Shown here one piece after another: positions 1 to 9,253 of a stretch of 64,000 nucleotides of DNA. The first letter of the stretch is position 1. Each line of letters begins with the position of its first letter. Origin of the DNA: Curvibacter sp. PAE-UM (GTDB lineage Bacteria; Pseudomonadota; Gammaproteobacteria; Burkholderiales; Burkholderiaceae_C); the NCBI RefSeq assembly GCF_001432305.1, contig NZ_KQ483358.1:2479822-2543821 (forward strand). The letters are read 5' to 3'. The position numbers and the translations under genes are program-made. Below the pieces are notes generated by a model, which was given only the letters and a program-made list of their open reading frames with translations, had not been told where the DNA came from and did not search any database.

Positions 1-39
1 CTCGGCGGCCAATGCATCGATCAGGTCGTTCAGCTTCAC
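1..39 (-). CDS. Start of the gene after pilJ (partial, possibly chpA/pilL)
   Basis: Only the first 13 codons lie in the window, beginning with a GTG at 39-37 and reading V/M-K-L-N-D-L-I-D-A-L-A-A-E. A strong GAGGAGG ribosome site lies 8 bases upstream. It is the next gene of the Pil-Chp operon on the same strand. In many proteobacteria the gene after pilJ is the large CheA-like kinase chpA/pilL, so that is the best guess from context. The visible residues are too few to prove it. Confidence 0.5.
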   Translation of the reverse strand, partial: MKLNDLIDALAAE

Positions 40-78
40 GGGCGTAGCCTCCTCGGGAAAACAATGCTGACGTCGGTC

Positions 79-1872
79 TCAGGCCATCTTCGGCAGCTTG
101 AACACGTTGACCGATTCCACCAGCCGGCGCGCTGATTGCAGCAGCGACTCGGTTTCGCGGTTCTGGGCCGAGATCTGGTCTGCCGTGCGCTCCGTGCTCA
201 GGCCGATGTGCTGCACCGAGGCCAGCAGGTTGGCCGACATCTCGCGCTGCTGCTCGGACATCTCGGCAATCCGCTTCACCTGGGCCACCAGTTCTCCGGT
301 GATCTGCTGGGTCATGCGCATCTGCTCCCCTGCCTTTTGCGCCTGTTCGGAGCCCTGTACCACCTGGCCGATGGTGCGGTTCACCGTGCTGATGGTTTCA
401 TTGGTTTCGAGCTGGATGTTGTTCACCAGCGTGCTGATCTGCTGGGTGGCCGTCCGCGAGCTTTCGGCCAGTCGCTGCACTTCTTCCGCCACCACCGCAA
501 AACCGCGCCCCGCTTCTCCGGCCACCGCGGCCTGCATGGACGCGTTCAGCGCCAGCACGTGGGTGCGTTCCGAGATGGTGTTGATCAGGTTCACGATGCC
601 TGAAATTTCCTGAGAACGCTCGCCCAGGCGCTTGATGCGCTTCTCCGTCTCGGCGATCGTTTCGCGGATCGACTCCATGCCCTTGACCGTGCCGTTCACC
701 GTTTCCAGCGCGGTATTCGTCACGGCCGTGGCCTTGCTGGCCGATGCATTGGACTGCTCCGCCAACTCCGCCACCTGGTTCATGGTCTGCGTTGCGTTGG
801 TGAGAGATTCGATCATCTTGCCCACGCTGGTGCGCTCGTCCGCGGCCGTCTTGGACACCATCTCGGCCTGGGTGCGCACCTTGTCCGAGGCCTGGGCCAC
901 GTGGCCGGCGATCTGGCTCACGCCCTGCAGCACCTTGGAGGTCTCGGCCGTCAGGGAGTTGATGGAGTCGGACACGGTGCCGATCACGTCCTCGGTGACG
1001 GGCGCCTTCACGGTCAGGTCACGCTGCGACAGTTGATGCACCGATTCCAGGATCGAGATGACCGACTGGTTCAGACGGTCGTTTTCCGTCTCGGCCTTGA
1101 GCTGGGCATCTCGGCGTTCCTTCAGAAGACCGTGCACCGTGCGCCAGATGGCACCCAGTTCGTCCTGCGACTTGACGCCCTCGGCTTCCTTCAACTCCTC
1201 GCCTGCGCGCACACGCTCCACCGTGTTCTGCAGGTCCTGCAACGGACGGCTGATGCCGCGGTACACATACAGCGCCGTGCCGATGCCGAGCAATGCCAGC
1301 AGCAGGCCGGTCAGTCCCATCAGACGGTTGGCCGTCGCGTGGATCTGGGCAATGCTCTCTTCGTTGTTCTTCTGCGCCAGCTTGCGCAAATCCGTGATGC
1401 CCTTCACGGTGGCAATCGCCCCGGGGGTCGTCCATTTGAGGCGGATCTCCTGGACCTCATCCACCTTGCCTTCGTCGAACATGCCAAAAAGCAGCGGCTG
1501 CTTGGCCACATACTCCGCAAGAAACGCCCTCGTCTGCTTCAGCTTTTCAGCCTCTTCCTCCGTCAGGTTGGGCAGTTCCGAGTAGGCTTGCAGGCCCTGC
1601 TCGACGTCCCGGATGTGTTTCGGGTTGCTGTCCTTGATGCTCTGGCGCCGTTTCGCATCGGGACTGGTCATGTACAGCGGGAAGCCGGAACGCAGCTCCC
1701 AGACGGAGTTTTCCGCCTGCGCAATGATCGAGAACTTGGTCTCGGTCAGCGCCTGCAGACGCTGGAACGTGTTCACCTGCCAGGTGGCCACTACGGCGAA
1801 CACGGCGGATAGGAGCAGCAGCAGGCTGAAGCCGGCCAGCACCTTGGTTCGGATCGTCAGGTTCAATTTCAT
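79..1872 (-). CDS. pilJ: PilJ-type methyl-accepting chemotaxis protein (twitching motility)
   Basis: This is a 597-residue membrane chemoreceptor. A first transmembrane helix lies near residues 13-33 and a second near 185-205, separated by a periplasmic or sensing segment. A HAMP region and a long cytoplasmic coiled coil follow. The conserved hairpin tip near residue 450 ([14 protein letters not shown]) is diagnostic of MCPs. PilJ signals to the Chp kinase that controls type IV pilus extension and retraction. The ATG at 1872 is preferred over an in-frame TTG one codon upstream, because GGAGAG sits 6 bases before it. The downstream neighbour begins 40 bases after the stop and the upstream neighbour is pilI, so it is part of one operon. 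Confidence 0.93.
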   Translation of the reverse strand: MKLNLTIRTKVLAGFSLLLLLSAVFAVVATWQVNTFQRLQALTETKFSIIAQAENSVWELRSGFPLYMTSPDAKRRQSIKDSNPKHIRDVEQGLQAYSELPNLTEEEAEKLKQTRAFLAEYVAKQPLLFGMFDEGKVDEVQEIRLKWTTPGAIATVKGITDLRKLAQKNNEESIAQIHATANRLMGLTGLLLALLGIGTALYVYRGISRPLQDLQNTVERVRAGEELKEAEGVKSQDELGAIWRTVHGLLKERRDAQLKAETENDRLNQSVISILESVHQLSQRDLTVKAPVTEDVIGTVSDSINSLTAETSKVLQGVSQIAGHVAQASDKVRTQAEMVSKTAADERTSVGKMIESLTNATQTMNQVAELAEQSNASASKATAVTNTALETVNGTVKGMESIRETIAETEKRIKRLGERSQEISGIVNLINTISERTHVLALNASMQAAVAGEAGRGFAVVAEEVQRLAESSRTATQQISTLVNNIQLETNETISTVNRTIGQVVQGSEQAQKAGEQMRMTQQITGELVAQVKRIAEMSEQQREMSANLLASVQHIGLSTERTADQISAQNRETESLLQSARRLVESVNVFKLPKMA

Positions 1873-1920
1873 CAAGGCTCTCCAGTCGTTGCAATCATCA
1901 AGGGGGCGGCCATGGCCCGG

Positions 1921-2532
1921 CTATGCGCCTGTGGCCGCCAGTTCGTCGCTCAATTTGCTCAGCAGCACCGGCACCTGCAAGTCCATCCAGGTACGCTCGG
2001 CGGCCCAGTAGGTCTGATGCACGCAGGCTTCCAGCACGGTCGGCACCGGCGCGCCCTCCGCACGGTCGCCGGGCTTGAACCGCAGACGCATGGGCAGACC
2101 ATCGATGAGTACGCCCGCGGCATCCGCGCCATGCCCCAACACCAGCAGCATGGGTTTGGCGCCCTGCTGGTGCTCCAGCCCCAGATAGATCGCCAGGTCA
2201 AAGACAGGCACCAGCAGGCCGTGCAGGTTGGTTATGCCGATGAACCAGTCCGGTGCGTTCGGCAGGCGGTAGGTCGCAGGCATGTCGGACAGTTCGCTAC
2301 CGTCCTCGTAACGGATCATCAGCCCGAGGTGACCAATGAAAAAGCCCTCGCGCTGCTGCAGCTCGTCGCTGGCTGCAACCCCGCCGGTGCTGGTACCGGA
2401 GGTGGCGTAGGCGGTCGCCAGTGCGGTGCCTGCCGGATCCGCTCCTTCGAACGTGAATCCGCGGCGCAACGCCTCGGTGGGCGGCATCAGCGCGCGAACC
2501 GGGGTCTGCGCATCGTTCATGGCCGGCTGCAT
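1921..2532 (-). CDS. pilI: PilI, CheW-like adaptor of the Pil-Chp system
   Basis: This protein of about 203 residues has a CheW-type fold. It carries the recognisable CheW stretch of a short loop plus GITNLHGLLVPVFDL, near the middle. CheW-like proteins couple the receptor (PilJ) to the histidine kinase in the cytoplasm. An alanine/threonine-rich N-terminal tail of about 60 residues precedes the domain. The start is uncertain: a TTG at 2547 overlaps the upstream stop, and ATGs occur at 2532 and 2520. The ATG at 2532 was chosen because a GGCGAG lies just before it. The gene follows the two receiver genes with almost no gap, as in pilGHIJ operons. Confidence 0.88.
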   Translation of the reverse strand: MQPAMNDAQTPVRALMPPTEALRRGFTFEGADPAGTALATAYATSGTSTGGVAASDELQQREGFFIGHLGLMIRYEDGSELSDMPATYRLPNAPDWFIGITNLHGLLVPVFDLAIYLGLEHQQGAKPMLLVLGHGADAAGVLIDGLPMRLRFKPGDRAEGAPVPTVLEACVHQTYWAAERTWMDLQVPVLLSKLSDELAATGA

Positions 2533-2543
2533 GGTCTCGCCAG

Positions 2544-2897
2544 TCAAGCCAGTTGCGCCAGGATCTGCTCGCGGCTGTAGGGCTTGGTGACATAGCCCCT
2601 GGCACCCAGCATCTGGCCCCAGGCCATGTCGGCTTTCTGGTTCTTGCCCGAGACGAACACCACGGGGATATTCCTGGTCGACTCATCGGCCTTGAGCATG
2701 CGCGTGGCGGCAAACCCGTCCACTTCCGGCATGTTGATATCCATCAGGATCAGATCGGGCTGGTCGCGCCTGGCCCGCTCCAGCGCTGTGGCGCCGTTCT
2801 CTGCCAGCAGTGGCTGGTGGCCGGCCTCTGAGACGATGCGCTCGAGATGGGCGCGGTCGACCTGCGTGTCATCGACGATGAGGATTTTTCTTGTCAT
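2544..2897 (-). CDS. Single-domain response regulator, PilH-like copy 2
   Basis: This 117-residue stand-alone receiver has the acidic pair in LIVDD, the phosphoacceptor aspartate in LILMDINMPEVDGF, and the conserved lysine in YVTKPY. The segment SGKNQKADMAWGQMLGARGYVTKP is almost the same as in the next upstream gene, so the two look like a tandem duplication. PilH-type receivers act as phosphate sink or output for the Chp kinase in pilus retraction control. No output domain is present. The stop overlaps the possible TTG start of pilI, which supports translational coupling. Confidence 0.88.
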   Translation of the reverse strand: MTRKILIVDDTQVDRAHLERIVSEAGHQPLLAENGATALERARRDQPDLILMDINMPEVDGFAATRMLKADESTRNIPVVFVSGKNQKADMAWGQMLGARGYVTKPYSREQILAQLA

Positions 2898-2942
2898 CTT
2901 TGCTCTCCCTTTGATCTGACGCGGATGTGCGAAGGCCGGCGC

Positions 2943-3305
2943 TCAATGCAGGGCACGGACCTGCGACAGCAGCTGCTCATCGCTGAACGGCTTGGTGACA
3001 TAACCCTTGGCACCGAGCATCTGGCCCCAGGCCTTGTCGGCCTTCTGGTTCTTGGCCGAGACCAGGAGCACCGGGATGTCTTTCGTCTGCGCATCGCCCT
3101 GCAGCGCGCGGGTTGCGGCAAAGCCGTCCATTTCGGGCATGTTGATGTCCATCAGGATGGCATCGGGCCTGCTCCGTTTGGCGGATGCCACGGCCTGGAC
3201 GCCGTCAGCGGCCGTCGCCACCATGTAGCCAGCTTCGCTGAGCAGCTTTTCAAGGCGCTGGCGGTCGACCGGGTTGTCTTCGACGATGAGGATGTTGCGG
3301 GCCAT
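2943..3305 (-). CDS. pilH: Single-domain response regulator, PilH-like copy 1
   Basis: This 120-residue receiver has the expected acidic residues in LIVEDN, the phosphoacceptor aspartate in AILMDINMPEMDGF, and the lysine of YVTKPF. The ATG at 3305 was chosen because it gives the standard N terminus MARNILIVEDN; a longer in-frame extension to 3359 would overlap the upstream gene and has no family support. It lies between the PilG-like gene and the second PilH-like receiver in the twitching-motility operon. Either of the two copies could be the functional PilH; this one is closer to the usual position after pilG. Confidence 0.88.
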   Translation of the reverse strand: MARNILIVEDNPVDRQRLEKLLSEAGYMVATAADGVQAVASAKRSRPDAILMDINMPEMDGFAATRALQGDAQTKDIPVLLVSAKNQKADKAWGQMLGAKGYVTKPFSDEQLLSQVRALH

Positions 3306-3330
3306 GGTGCGTACTCCTGGGATGGGGGAT

Positions 3331-4194
3331 TCAGTTGGGCAGATGCACGGCAAGGACATCGCCGAGATGCTGGGGGTCGATGGGCTTGGTCAGGTAGGCA
3401 TCACAACCGGCCATCTTTCCGCGGATGCGATCGAAAGGGGATGACTTGCTGGTGAGCATGACCACCGGCACGGCGTGGCTGCCGCGCAGCATGGACTTGA
3501 TCTGGCGGCAACCTTCATAACCGTCGAGGCCGGGCATCAGCACATCCATCAGCACGCAATCCACCCGTTCATGCGACAGGATCTTGAGCGCAGACGTCAC
3601 ACTGTCGGCTTCACTCACGGCGAAGCCTCCCGCTTCCAGCAGGGAGCGCAGATGGTTGCGCACGGCCAGGCTGTCGTCGACCACCAGGATGGGACGATCG
3701 GAGAAGCGTCCAAGAAAAGTGCTATGGGCCGTGTCCTGCGCCGCAGCCTGCACCACGGAGGGGGCGCTCGGGCCGTTTTCCAGCGCGCGCGCCAGCAGGA
3801 TGGGCAGGATGGACCATTGCACCGGCCGGCGGATGATGGTGTGACCCGCCGGCACCGGGCCGCTGCCACCGATCCAGATCACGGCCTTGTTTTCGATCCA
3901 GGGCTGCTGCCTCGCCCAGGTGACGGCCGTGCTGTCGTTGGCTCCGATCAGGACCACATCGGCCCGCACGGCCTCGTGTTCGTCCAGGATTTCAAGGCGC
4001 GGTGAGCGCCTCAGGGAAACCCGGACCAGACCGTCGAGCAGCTGGCGTTCGTCGCGTTCGAGCCCCCGGACCAGCAGCTTGAGCGCGGGGCCGGCGACCT
4101 CCTGCTTGCGTGCCGATGATGTCGCTTCAGACACCGGGGCTGAAGGGCACGGAGAAGTGCGCTCCATCCCCCCTGCGTGGATTTCACTGCTCAC
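3331..4194 (-). CDS. pilG: PilG-like response regulator with a long N-terminal extension
   Basis: This protein of about 287 residues begins the Pil-Chp operon. The last 120 residues are a receiver domain (PILVVDD, aspartate in CVLMDVLMPGLDGY, lysine in AYLTKP) close to PilG. The first 165 residues are not a classical receiver. They carry a diverged alpha/beta pattern (LLVRGLERDERQLLDGLVRVSLRR, then VVLIGAND and AVIWIGG) that could be a degenerate receiver-like or regulatory domain. PilG proteins are usually about 130 residues, so this is an extended form. GTG at 4194 is preferred over GTG at 4200, because GGGGAGG sits at proper spacing only for the inner one. Confidence 0.75.
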   Translation of the reverse strand: MSSEIHAGGMERTSPCPSAPVSEATSSARKQEVAGPALKLLVRGLERDERQLLDGLVRVSLRRSPRLEILDEHEAVRADVVLIGANDSTAVTWARQQPWIENKAVIWIGGSGPVPAGHTIIRRPVQWSILPILLARALENGPSAPSVVQAAAQDTAHSTFLGRFSDRPILVVDDSLAVRNHLRSLLEAGGFAVSEADSVTSALKILSHERVDCVLMDVLMPGLDGYEGCRQIKSMLRGSHAVPVVMLTSKSSPFDRIRGKMAGCDAYLTKPIDPQHLGDVLAVHLPN

Positions 4195-4424
4195 AGCCAC
4201 CTCCCCGAGTTGACAGCCTAGACGTGACGAGCCTTTTTTCCTGTTGCCGCCGGCTCATCTGCGCAACAACATGAAAAAATCTTGCGCTACGGCTGAAGGG
4301 GGCTCAAGCAACACTACAGTTTTTTACATTTGCACGAACTTTGAAACGAAGGCCGTAACAAAACCTGCAATCTTGTTGCAAGACCGGGCGGAGTGGCCCA
4401 GGACAGGCCTGAGGTATCAGCGAT

Positions 4425-5234
4425 TCAGCCTTGCGCTGCGTCGCGGGAGAAGGAGGAAAACAGGCGCTCGAAGTTGCGGCTGGTGATGTCGGCGATGGAC
4501 TCCACCGTGCATTGCCGCAATTGCGCGATCTGCTGCGCGACGAAGGGCACGTAGGACGGGTTGTTGGTTTTCCCGCGGTGCGGCACCGGCGCCAGATAGG
4601 GACTGTCGGTCTCGATGAGCATGCGATCCATGGGCACGAAGCTGGCCACATCACGCAGGTCGGCGGCATTCTTGAAGGTCAGAATGCCCGAGAACGAGAT
4701 GTAGAAACCGAGGTCCAGCGCCGCACGTGCCACGGCCATGGTTTCCGTGAAGCAGTGGAACACCCCGCCGGCCGCGCCGGGCGAGCCATCTTCGCCCTCC
4801 TCGCGCAGGATGGCCAGGGTATCGTCCGAGGCACTACGGGTGTGGATGACCAGGGGTTTGCCCAGCTGGCGTGCCGCACGGATATGGATGCGAAAACGCT
4901 GGCGCTGCCATTCCATGTCGGCCACGGTGCGCTCACCGAGGCGGTAGTAGTCCAGCCCGGTCTCACCAATGCCGATGACACGCGGCAGGCGGCCGCGCTT
5001 GAGCAGGTCTTCCAGCGTGGGCTCGGTCACATCATCGTTGTCCGGGTGCACCCCGACCGTGGCCCAGAAGTTGTCGTACCCCAGGGCCAGGCCGTGCACC
5101 TGTTCGAACTCCTCCAGCGTGGTGCAGATGCACAGGGCCCGGTTCACGCCGGCCTGGGCCATGGCTTCGCGGATGCGCGGCAGATCTTCGCGCAGCTCAG
5201 GAAAGGTCAGGTGGCAATGGGAATCGGTGTACAT
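4425..5234 (-). CDS. tatD: TatD family metal-dependent hydrolase (deoxyribonuclease)
   Basis: This 269-residue amidohydrolase-fold enzyme has the TatD signature residues. DSHCHL is at the N terminus, then comes GIGETGLDYY with the metal-ligand glutamate, then VIHTR, FHCFTE and ETDSPYLAP. TatD proteins are cytoplasmic 3'-5' nucleases that act on DNA or RNA ends, and the YcfH branch is often linked with holB and tmk as here. The start is the ATG at 5234, which gives the canonical MYTDSHCHL; an open extension upstream overlaps the PilZ gene and is rejected. About 230 bases of AT-richer spacer separate its 3' end from the pilG operon, and must contain that operon's promoter. Confidence 0.93.
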   Translation of the reverse strand: MYTDSHCHLTFPELREDLPRIREAMAQAGVNRALCICTTLEEFEQVHGLALGYDNFWATVGVHPDNDDVTEPTLEDLLKRGRLPRVIGIGETGLDYYRLGERTVADMEWQRQRFRIHIRAARQLGKPLVIHTRSASDDTLAILREEGEDGSPGAAGGVFHCFTETMAVARAALDLGFYISFSGILTFKNAADLRDVASFVPMDRMLIETDSPYLAPVPHRGKTNNPSYVPFVAQQIAQLRQCTVESIADITSRNFERLFSSFSRDAAQG

Positions 5235-5286
5235 GGCAATGAGGCCACAGCTGCCCTGCGGTGCGCGGAGGGCAGCCCGGCAGCGC

Positions 5287-5652
5287 TCAGATGGTCTGGG
5301 TGGTGCGGTCGGACGACAGGTGGGAGCCCAGGATCTCTTCGATCTTGTTCTTGAGCAGGCGCGATTTCTCATCCGCCGGGAAACGCACGCCCACGCCCTG
5401 GGTGCGCGTGCCGGCCGCCTTGGCGGGCGTGACCCAGGCCACCTTGCCGGCGACCGGATAGCGCTGGTTGTCGTCCGGCAGGGACATCAGCACGTAGACA
5501 TCATCGCCCAGGCGGTATTCGCGCGTGGTCGGGATGAACACGCCGCCCTCAGCGAACAAGGGAATGTAGGCGGCATAGAGCGCAGCCTTCTCCTTGATGG
5601 CCAGCTGGATGACGCTGGGGCGGGGTGTGCTGGTGGTGGGGGCTGTGGACAT
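5287..5652 (-). CDS. PilZ domain protein
   Basis: This small 121-residue protein is made of one PilZ-type beta-barrel. The conserved piece is GKVAWVTPAK followed by GVGVRF, as in the type IV pilus assembly protein PilZ. The canonical c-di-GMP binding RxxxR motif is not obvious, again as in PilZ itself, which works with PilB/FimX rather than by binding c-di-GMP strongly. It sits between holB (22 bases upstream) and tatD, the usual neighbourhood of pilZ in gammaproteobacteria and Burkholderiales. It probably helps type IV pilus assembly, fitting the Pil-Chp operon next door. Confidence 0.88.
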   Translation of the reverse strand: MSTAPTTSTPRPSVIQLAIKEKAALYAAYIPLFAEGGVFIPTTREYRLGDDVYVLMSLPDDNQRYPVAGKVAWVTPAKAAGTRTQGVGVRFPADEKSRLLKNKIEEILGSHLSSDRTTQTI

Positions 5653-5674
5653 GGTGCGGGGCGATGCGAAGCTG

Positions 5675-6670
5675 CTAGTTTAGAGCGGTTTGGGCACGAC
5701 TCACAAGCGCTTCGATCATCAGGCCGGTGTTGAATGGGTGTTCCGCGCTGCGACTCTCCTGCCCCAACTCGCGCTGCCAGGCGCTCAGCACCGGCAAGGC
5801 GGGCGGCGGCGGCAGGTCGCCAGCGTCGAAATAGCGTGGTGTTGCGCCGCTGCCCAGCGCCAGCAGGTCATGGCAAAGCTTGTGCAGCGCGTCGATCAGC
5901 TGGACCGGGCTCCAGTCGGCCACGGTGGCAAGCTCGCCGCGCTGCATGGCGCGCGGCAGGCTGCGCCAGCTCTTGGGCTCGCGCCCCGTGGCTGCAAACG
6001 CCAGGGCATCGTCGGGCCGTCCGCCCGCCGCGCGCAGCAGCGTGCGGGCATCGGCTGCAGCCAGGCCCTGCCCCTGCAACCACGTCAGGGCTTCGCTTTC
6101 GGACGGCCAGGCCATGGTGTGGGTCAGGCAGCGGCTACGGATGGTGGGCAGCAGCTGGTGCGCGGCTTCGCTGGCCAGCACGAAGCGCACGTCGCCAGGC
6201 GGCTCTTCCAGGGTCTTGAGCAGGGCGTTGGCGGTGACATGGTTCATGCGCTCGGCCGGGTAGACCAGCACGGCCTTGCCGCGCCCGCGCGCGCTGGTGC
6301 GCTGGGCGAATTCGATGGCGTTGCGCATGGCCTCGATACGGATTTCCTTGCTGGGCTTGCGTTTCTTCTCATCGATGTCGCTCTGTGATTTTTCGTCCAG
6401 GGGCCAGCCCAGTTCCAGCATGACGGTCTCGGGCATCAACACGCACAGATCAGCATGGGTGCGCACATCGATCGCATGGCACGATGGACAACTGCCGCAG
6501 GCGCCCTGCGCCGTCGGCTGCTCGCACAGCCAGGCGCGCACCAGTGCCAGGCCCAGGCTGTACTGCCCCAGGCCGGACGGCCCTTGCAGCAGCCAGGCGT
6601 GGCCGCGCTGGGCCAGCAACTGGCGACTTTGCTGAGCGAGCCAGGGTGCCAGGGTGGTTTCCTGCGTCAT
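5675..6670 (-). CDS. holB: DNA polymerase III, delta-prime subunit (clamp loader)
   Basis: This protein of about 331 residues has a AAA+ fold. The Walker A segment GPSGLGQYS has glutamine in place of the catalytic lysine, as expected for the non-hydrolysing delta-prime subunit. A zinc-binding cluster (CGSCPSC) and the conserved [11 protein letters not shown] stretch are present. It is part of the clamp loader that places the beta clamp on primed DNA. ATG at 6670 overlaps the tmk stop as ATGA and has AGGGG 9 bases upstream. The ATG at 6679 has no room for a ribosome site. It is coupled to tmk and followed by pilZ. Confidence 0.93.
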   Translation of the reverse strand: MTQETTLAPWLAQQSRQLLAQRGHAWLLQGPSGLGQYSLGLALVRAWLCEQPTAQGACGSCPSCHAIDVRTHADLCVLMPETVMLELGWPLDEKSQSDIDEKKRKPSKEIRIEAMRNAIEFAQRTSARGRGKAVLVYPAERMNHVTANALLKTLEEPPGDVRFVLASEAAHQLLPTIRSRCLTHTMAWPSESEALTWLQGQGLAAADARTLLRAAGGRPDDALAFAATGREPKSWRSLPRAMQRGELATVADWSPVQLIDALHKLCHDLLALGSGATPRYFDAGDLPPPPALPVLSAWQRELGQESRSAEHPFNTGLMIEALVSRAQTALN

Positions 6671-7302
6671 GCCAGCCATCCCCTTTGACGTACGGCGGCC
6701 AACACGTCCTGCCAGACCTTTTCCCGGACTTGCGCCGCGTCGATGCGGGCAAAGCGCTGCGGGTCATGGGCCAGGCGTTCCGCATAACCCTGTGCCACGC
6801 GGCGGAAGAATTCGACCGGCTGCGCTTCGAACTTGTCAGGCACGCGCGCGCCCGCCAGGCGCTGTGCCGCAATGACGGGGTCCAGGTCGAACCACACGGT
6901 CAGGTCGGGCTGACGCAGGGCCGTGGTGCCGGGTAGGGCCTGCACCCAGGCTTCCAGCACACGCAGCACGGCCAGATCGAACCCTCGCCCACCGCCCTGG
7001 TAGGCATAGGTGGCGTCGGTGAACCGGTCGCACAGCACGACGTTATCACGGACCAGGGCCGGCTCGATGAGCTGCTGCAGGTGGTCGCGGCGCGCAGCGA
7101 AGACCAGCAGGGCCTCGGTCATGGCGTCCATGGGGTCGTTGAGGACCAGGGCGCGGAGCTTTTCGGCCAGCGGCGTGCCACCGGGCTCGCGTGTGAGCGT
7201 GACATGGCGGCCTTGCGCGCGCAAGGCCTGGGCCAGGCCTTCGATGTGGGTCGACTTGCCAGCGCCGTCGATGCCTTCGAAGCTGATGAACAGGCCGGGC
7301 AT
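6667..7302 (-). CDS. tmk: Thymidylate kinase
   Basis: This 211-residue enzyme phosphorylates dTMP to dTDP for DNA synthesis. The P-loop [11 protein letters not shown] is at the N terminus. TREPGG follows, as does the [16 protein letters not shown] substrate-binding region, and the LID region comes near residue 150. The length is typical. The start ATG at 7302 directly abuts the stop codon of mltG (TGA at 7305-7303), and its own stop overlaps holB, so mltG-tmk-holB-pilZ-tatD is one transcription unit. This order is widely conserved in proteobacteria. Confidence 0.96.
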   Translation of the reverse strand: MPGLFISFEGIDGAGKSTHIEGLAQALRAQGRHVTLTREPGGTPLAEKLRALVLNDPMDAMTEALLVFAARRDHLQQLIEPALVRDNVVLCDRFTDATYAYQGGGRGFDLAVLRVLEAWVQALPGTTALRQPDLTVWFDLDPVIAAQRLAGARVPDKFEAQPVEFFRRVAQGYAERLAHDPQRFARIDAAQVREKVWQDVLAAVRQRGWLA

Positions 7303-8289
7303 TCAGCGCTGTCCCAGCTGGTATTTGCGCACGGCGCGGTTGTGTTCTTCAAGGGTGGCGCTGAACTCGCTGGTGCCGTCGCCACGCGAGACGAAATACA
7401 GGGCCCTGGTCTGCGCCGGCTGGACGGCCGCCAACAGCGCATCCTGGCCAGGCATGGCGATCGGCGTGGGCGGCAGGCCGGCACGGGTGTAGGTGTTCCA
7501 GGGGGTGTCGGTCTGCAGGTCGCGCTTGCGCAGGTTGCCGTCAAACTTGGCGCCCAGGCCATAGATGACGGTGGGATCGGTCTGCAGCCGCATGCCCATG
7601 CGCAGGCGGTTGTTGAAGACACCGGAGATCTGCCCGCGGTCCGAGGGGCGGCCGGTTTCCTTCTCGACGATGCTGGCCAGGATCAGGGCTTCGTCCGGGC
7701 TCTTGAGCGGGCTGTCGGGCGAACGCTGGGCCCAGGCGGCCGCCAGGCGCTGGTCCATCTCCTGCAGGGCGCGCCTCAGCAGGGCCAGGTCACTTGATCC
7801 CTTGGCATAGGTATAGGTGGTCGGGAAAAAGCGCCCTTCCGGGGGCACCCCCGGGCGGCCGAGTTTTTCCATGATGTCGGTGTCGCTCAAGTCCCTGATT
7901 TCGGGCTTGAGCCGATCGGCTTTTCCCAGCAACTCGCGCCACTGGGTGAAGGTCAGCCCTTCGACCAGGGTCACGTTGCGCTGGGCCACTTCGCCGCGCA
8001 CCAGCTTGTTGACCAGCGTACGCGGGGTAGGCGTACCACTGATCTCATAACTGCCGGCCTTGAGCTGGCGGGCCTGCCCGGAGAGGCGTATCCACCAGTA
8101 GAACAGTTGCGGCTGCACCTGCACCCCTCCGTCCACCAGGGAGCGCACCACCGTGCGTGCGCCGGTGCCGGGCTCGATGGTCAGTTCCACGGTGTCAGCC
8201 GTGAGGCTCAGGGGCTGCTGCAGCCACCAGGCGGTGCCGGCAAACAGCAGGCTGGCCAGCAGGAAAAAAAGCGATGCAAGAAATTTCAC
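7303..8289 (-). CDS. mltG: Endolytic murein transglycosylase MltG
   Basis: This 328-residue single-pass membrane enzyme (YceG-like) cleaves nascent peptidoglycan and sets glycan chain length. A hydrophobic N-terminal anchor spans residues 3-22. The LysM-like segment and catalytic region follow, with ILASIVEKETGRPSDR carrying the catalytic glutamate and FNNRLRMGMRLQTDPTVIYG the active-site signature. The start codon is GTG (8289-8287), with CTTAGGG just upstream as a weak ribosome site. It heads the mltG-tmk-holB group and diverges from ygfZ with only 47 bases between the two starts, so the promoters must be back to back. Confidence 0.94.
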   Translation of the reverse strand: MKFLASLFFLLASLLFAGTAWWLQQPLSLTADTVELTIEPGTGARTVVRSLVDGGVQVQPQLFYWWIRLSGQARQLKAGSYEISGTPTPRTLVNKLVRGEVAQRNVTLVEGLTFTQWRELLGKADRLKPEIRDLSDTDIMEKLGRPGVPPEGRFFPTTYTYAKGSSDLALLRRALQEMDQRLAAAWAQRSPDSPLKSPDEALILASIVEKETGRPSDRGQISGVFNNRLRMGMRLQTDPTVIYGLGAKFDGNLRKRDLQTDTPWNTYTRAGLPPTPIAMPGQDALLAAVQPAQTRALYFVSRGDGTSEFSATLEEHNRAVRKYQLGQR

Positions 8290-8322
8290 AGCCCTAAGGA
8301 ATTCATGTCTATGGCAGACGAT

Positions 8323-8336
8323 GATAATTCACCCTC
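8323..8336 (+). promoter_or_regulatory. -10-like box directly before ygfZ (possible leaderless start)
   Basis: GATAAT at 8323-8328 is followed by only 8 bases before the ygfZ ATG, and no Shine-Dalgarno sequence is seen. With usual promoter geometry, transcription would begin at or next to the start codon. No good -35 hexamer is visible, so this is a suggestion only. Confidence 0.4.
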
Positions 8337-9251
8337 ATGAACTCCATTCTGAACGGCCTGTCTTCCCTGCCCCATCTTGGGGTGATCCGCGCCGAAGGCG
8401 AAGATGCCGCCAAATTCCTGCATGGCCAGCTCACCCAGGACTTTTCCCTGCTGGGCCTGTCCGAAGCACGTCTGGCGGCCTTCTGCTCGGCCAAGGGGCG
8501 CATGCAGGCCAGCTTCATCGCTTTCAAGCGCAGCCACACCGACATCCTGCTCGTCTGCAGCCGCGACCTGCTGGCGCCCACGCTCAAGCGCCTGTCCATG
8601 TTCGTGCTGCGCTCCAAGGTGAAACTCAGCGATGCCAGTGCCGAGGTGGCCCTGTGCGGCCTGGCCGGCGAGGCTGTGCAGGCCCTGGCGCCCGGCGCGC
8701 ACGCGCCCTGGAGTCGCCATGATCTGGGCGCCGCCACCCTGGTGCATCTCTACCCGGCCGATGGCACGCCCCGCGCCTTGTGGGTGGCGCCGGCCGGCAC
8801 GCCGCTCCCGGCGGTTCCCGCCCTGAAACACGAGGACTGGCTCTGGGGCGAGGTGCGCAGCGGCGTGGCCACGTTGACCCAGCCCATCTTCGAGGCCTTC
8901 GTGCCGCAGATGCTCAACTACGAGTCCCTGGGCGGTGTCAATTTCAAGAAGGGTTGTTATCCCGGGCAGGAAGTGGTGGCGCGCAGCCAGTTCCGGGGCA
9001 CGCTCAAGCGCCGCGGCTACCTGGCGCACAGCGCATCCGAGATGCAGGCCGGGCAGGAAGTTTTCGATGCGGCCGATGCCAGCCAGCCCTGCGGCACCGT
9101 GGCCCAGGCGGCCGCAGCTCCAGGCGGCGGCTTCGACGCCATCGTGTCGTTGCAGACGGCATCTGCCCAGGGGGCTCTGCAACTCGGCCAGCCCGGTGGC
9201 CAGCCCCTGACCCTGCTGCCCCTGCCCTACGCCCTGCTCGAAGACATCTGA
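8337..9251 (+). CDS. ygfZ: Folate-binding protein YgfZ (Fe-S cluster maintenance)
   Basis: This 304-residue GcvT-like tetrahydrofolate-binding protein supports assembly or repair of some iron-sulfur enzymes. The diagnostic motif KGCYPGQEVVAR lies near residue 205, including the conserved cysteine. The N terminus begins with the usual short lead-in to HGQLTQD, in which the GcvT-like fold starts. It is transcribed alone to the right, diverging from mltG. The ATG at 8337 has no clear ribosome site but a -10-like GATAAT just before it. Confidence 0.94.
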   Translation: MNSILNGLSSLPHLGVIRAEGEDAAKFLHGQLTQDFSLLGLSEARLAAFCSAKGRMQASFIAFKRSHTDILLVCSRDLLAPTLKRLSMFVLRSKVKLSDASAEVALCGLAGEAVQALAPGAHAPWSRHDLGAATLVHLYPADGTPRALWVAPAGTPLPAVPALKHEDWLWGEVRSGVATLTQPIFEAFVPQMLNYESLGGVNFKKGCYPGQEVVARSQFRGTLKRRGYLAHSASEMQAGQEVFDAADASQPCGTVAQAAAAPGGGFDAIVSLQTASAQGALQLGQPGGQPLTLLPLPYALLEDI

Positions 9252-9253
9252 GA

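Noticed and set aside
4374-4388. TGCAA/TTGCA inverted pair before tatD's 3' end as a terminator
   Set aside because: The stem is only 5 bases and AT-rich, with no T run. It is too weak to call.
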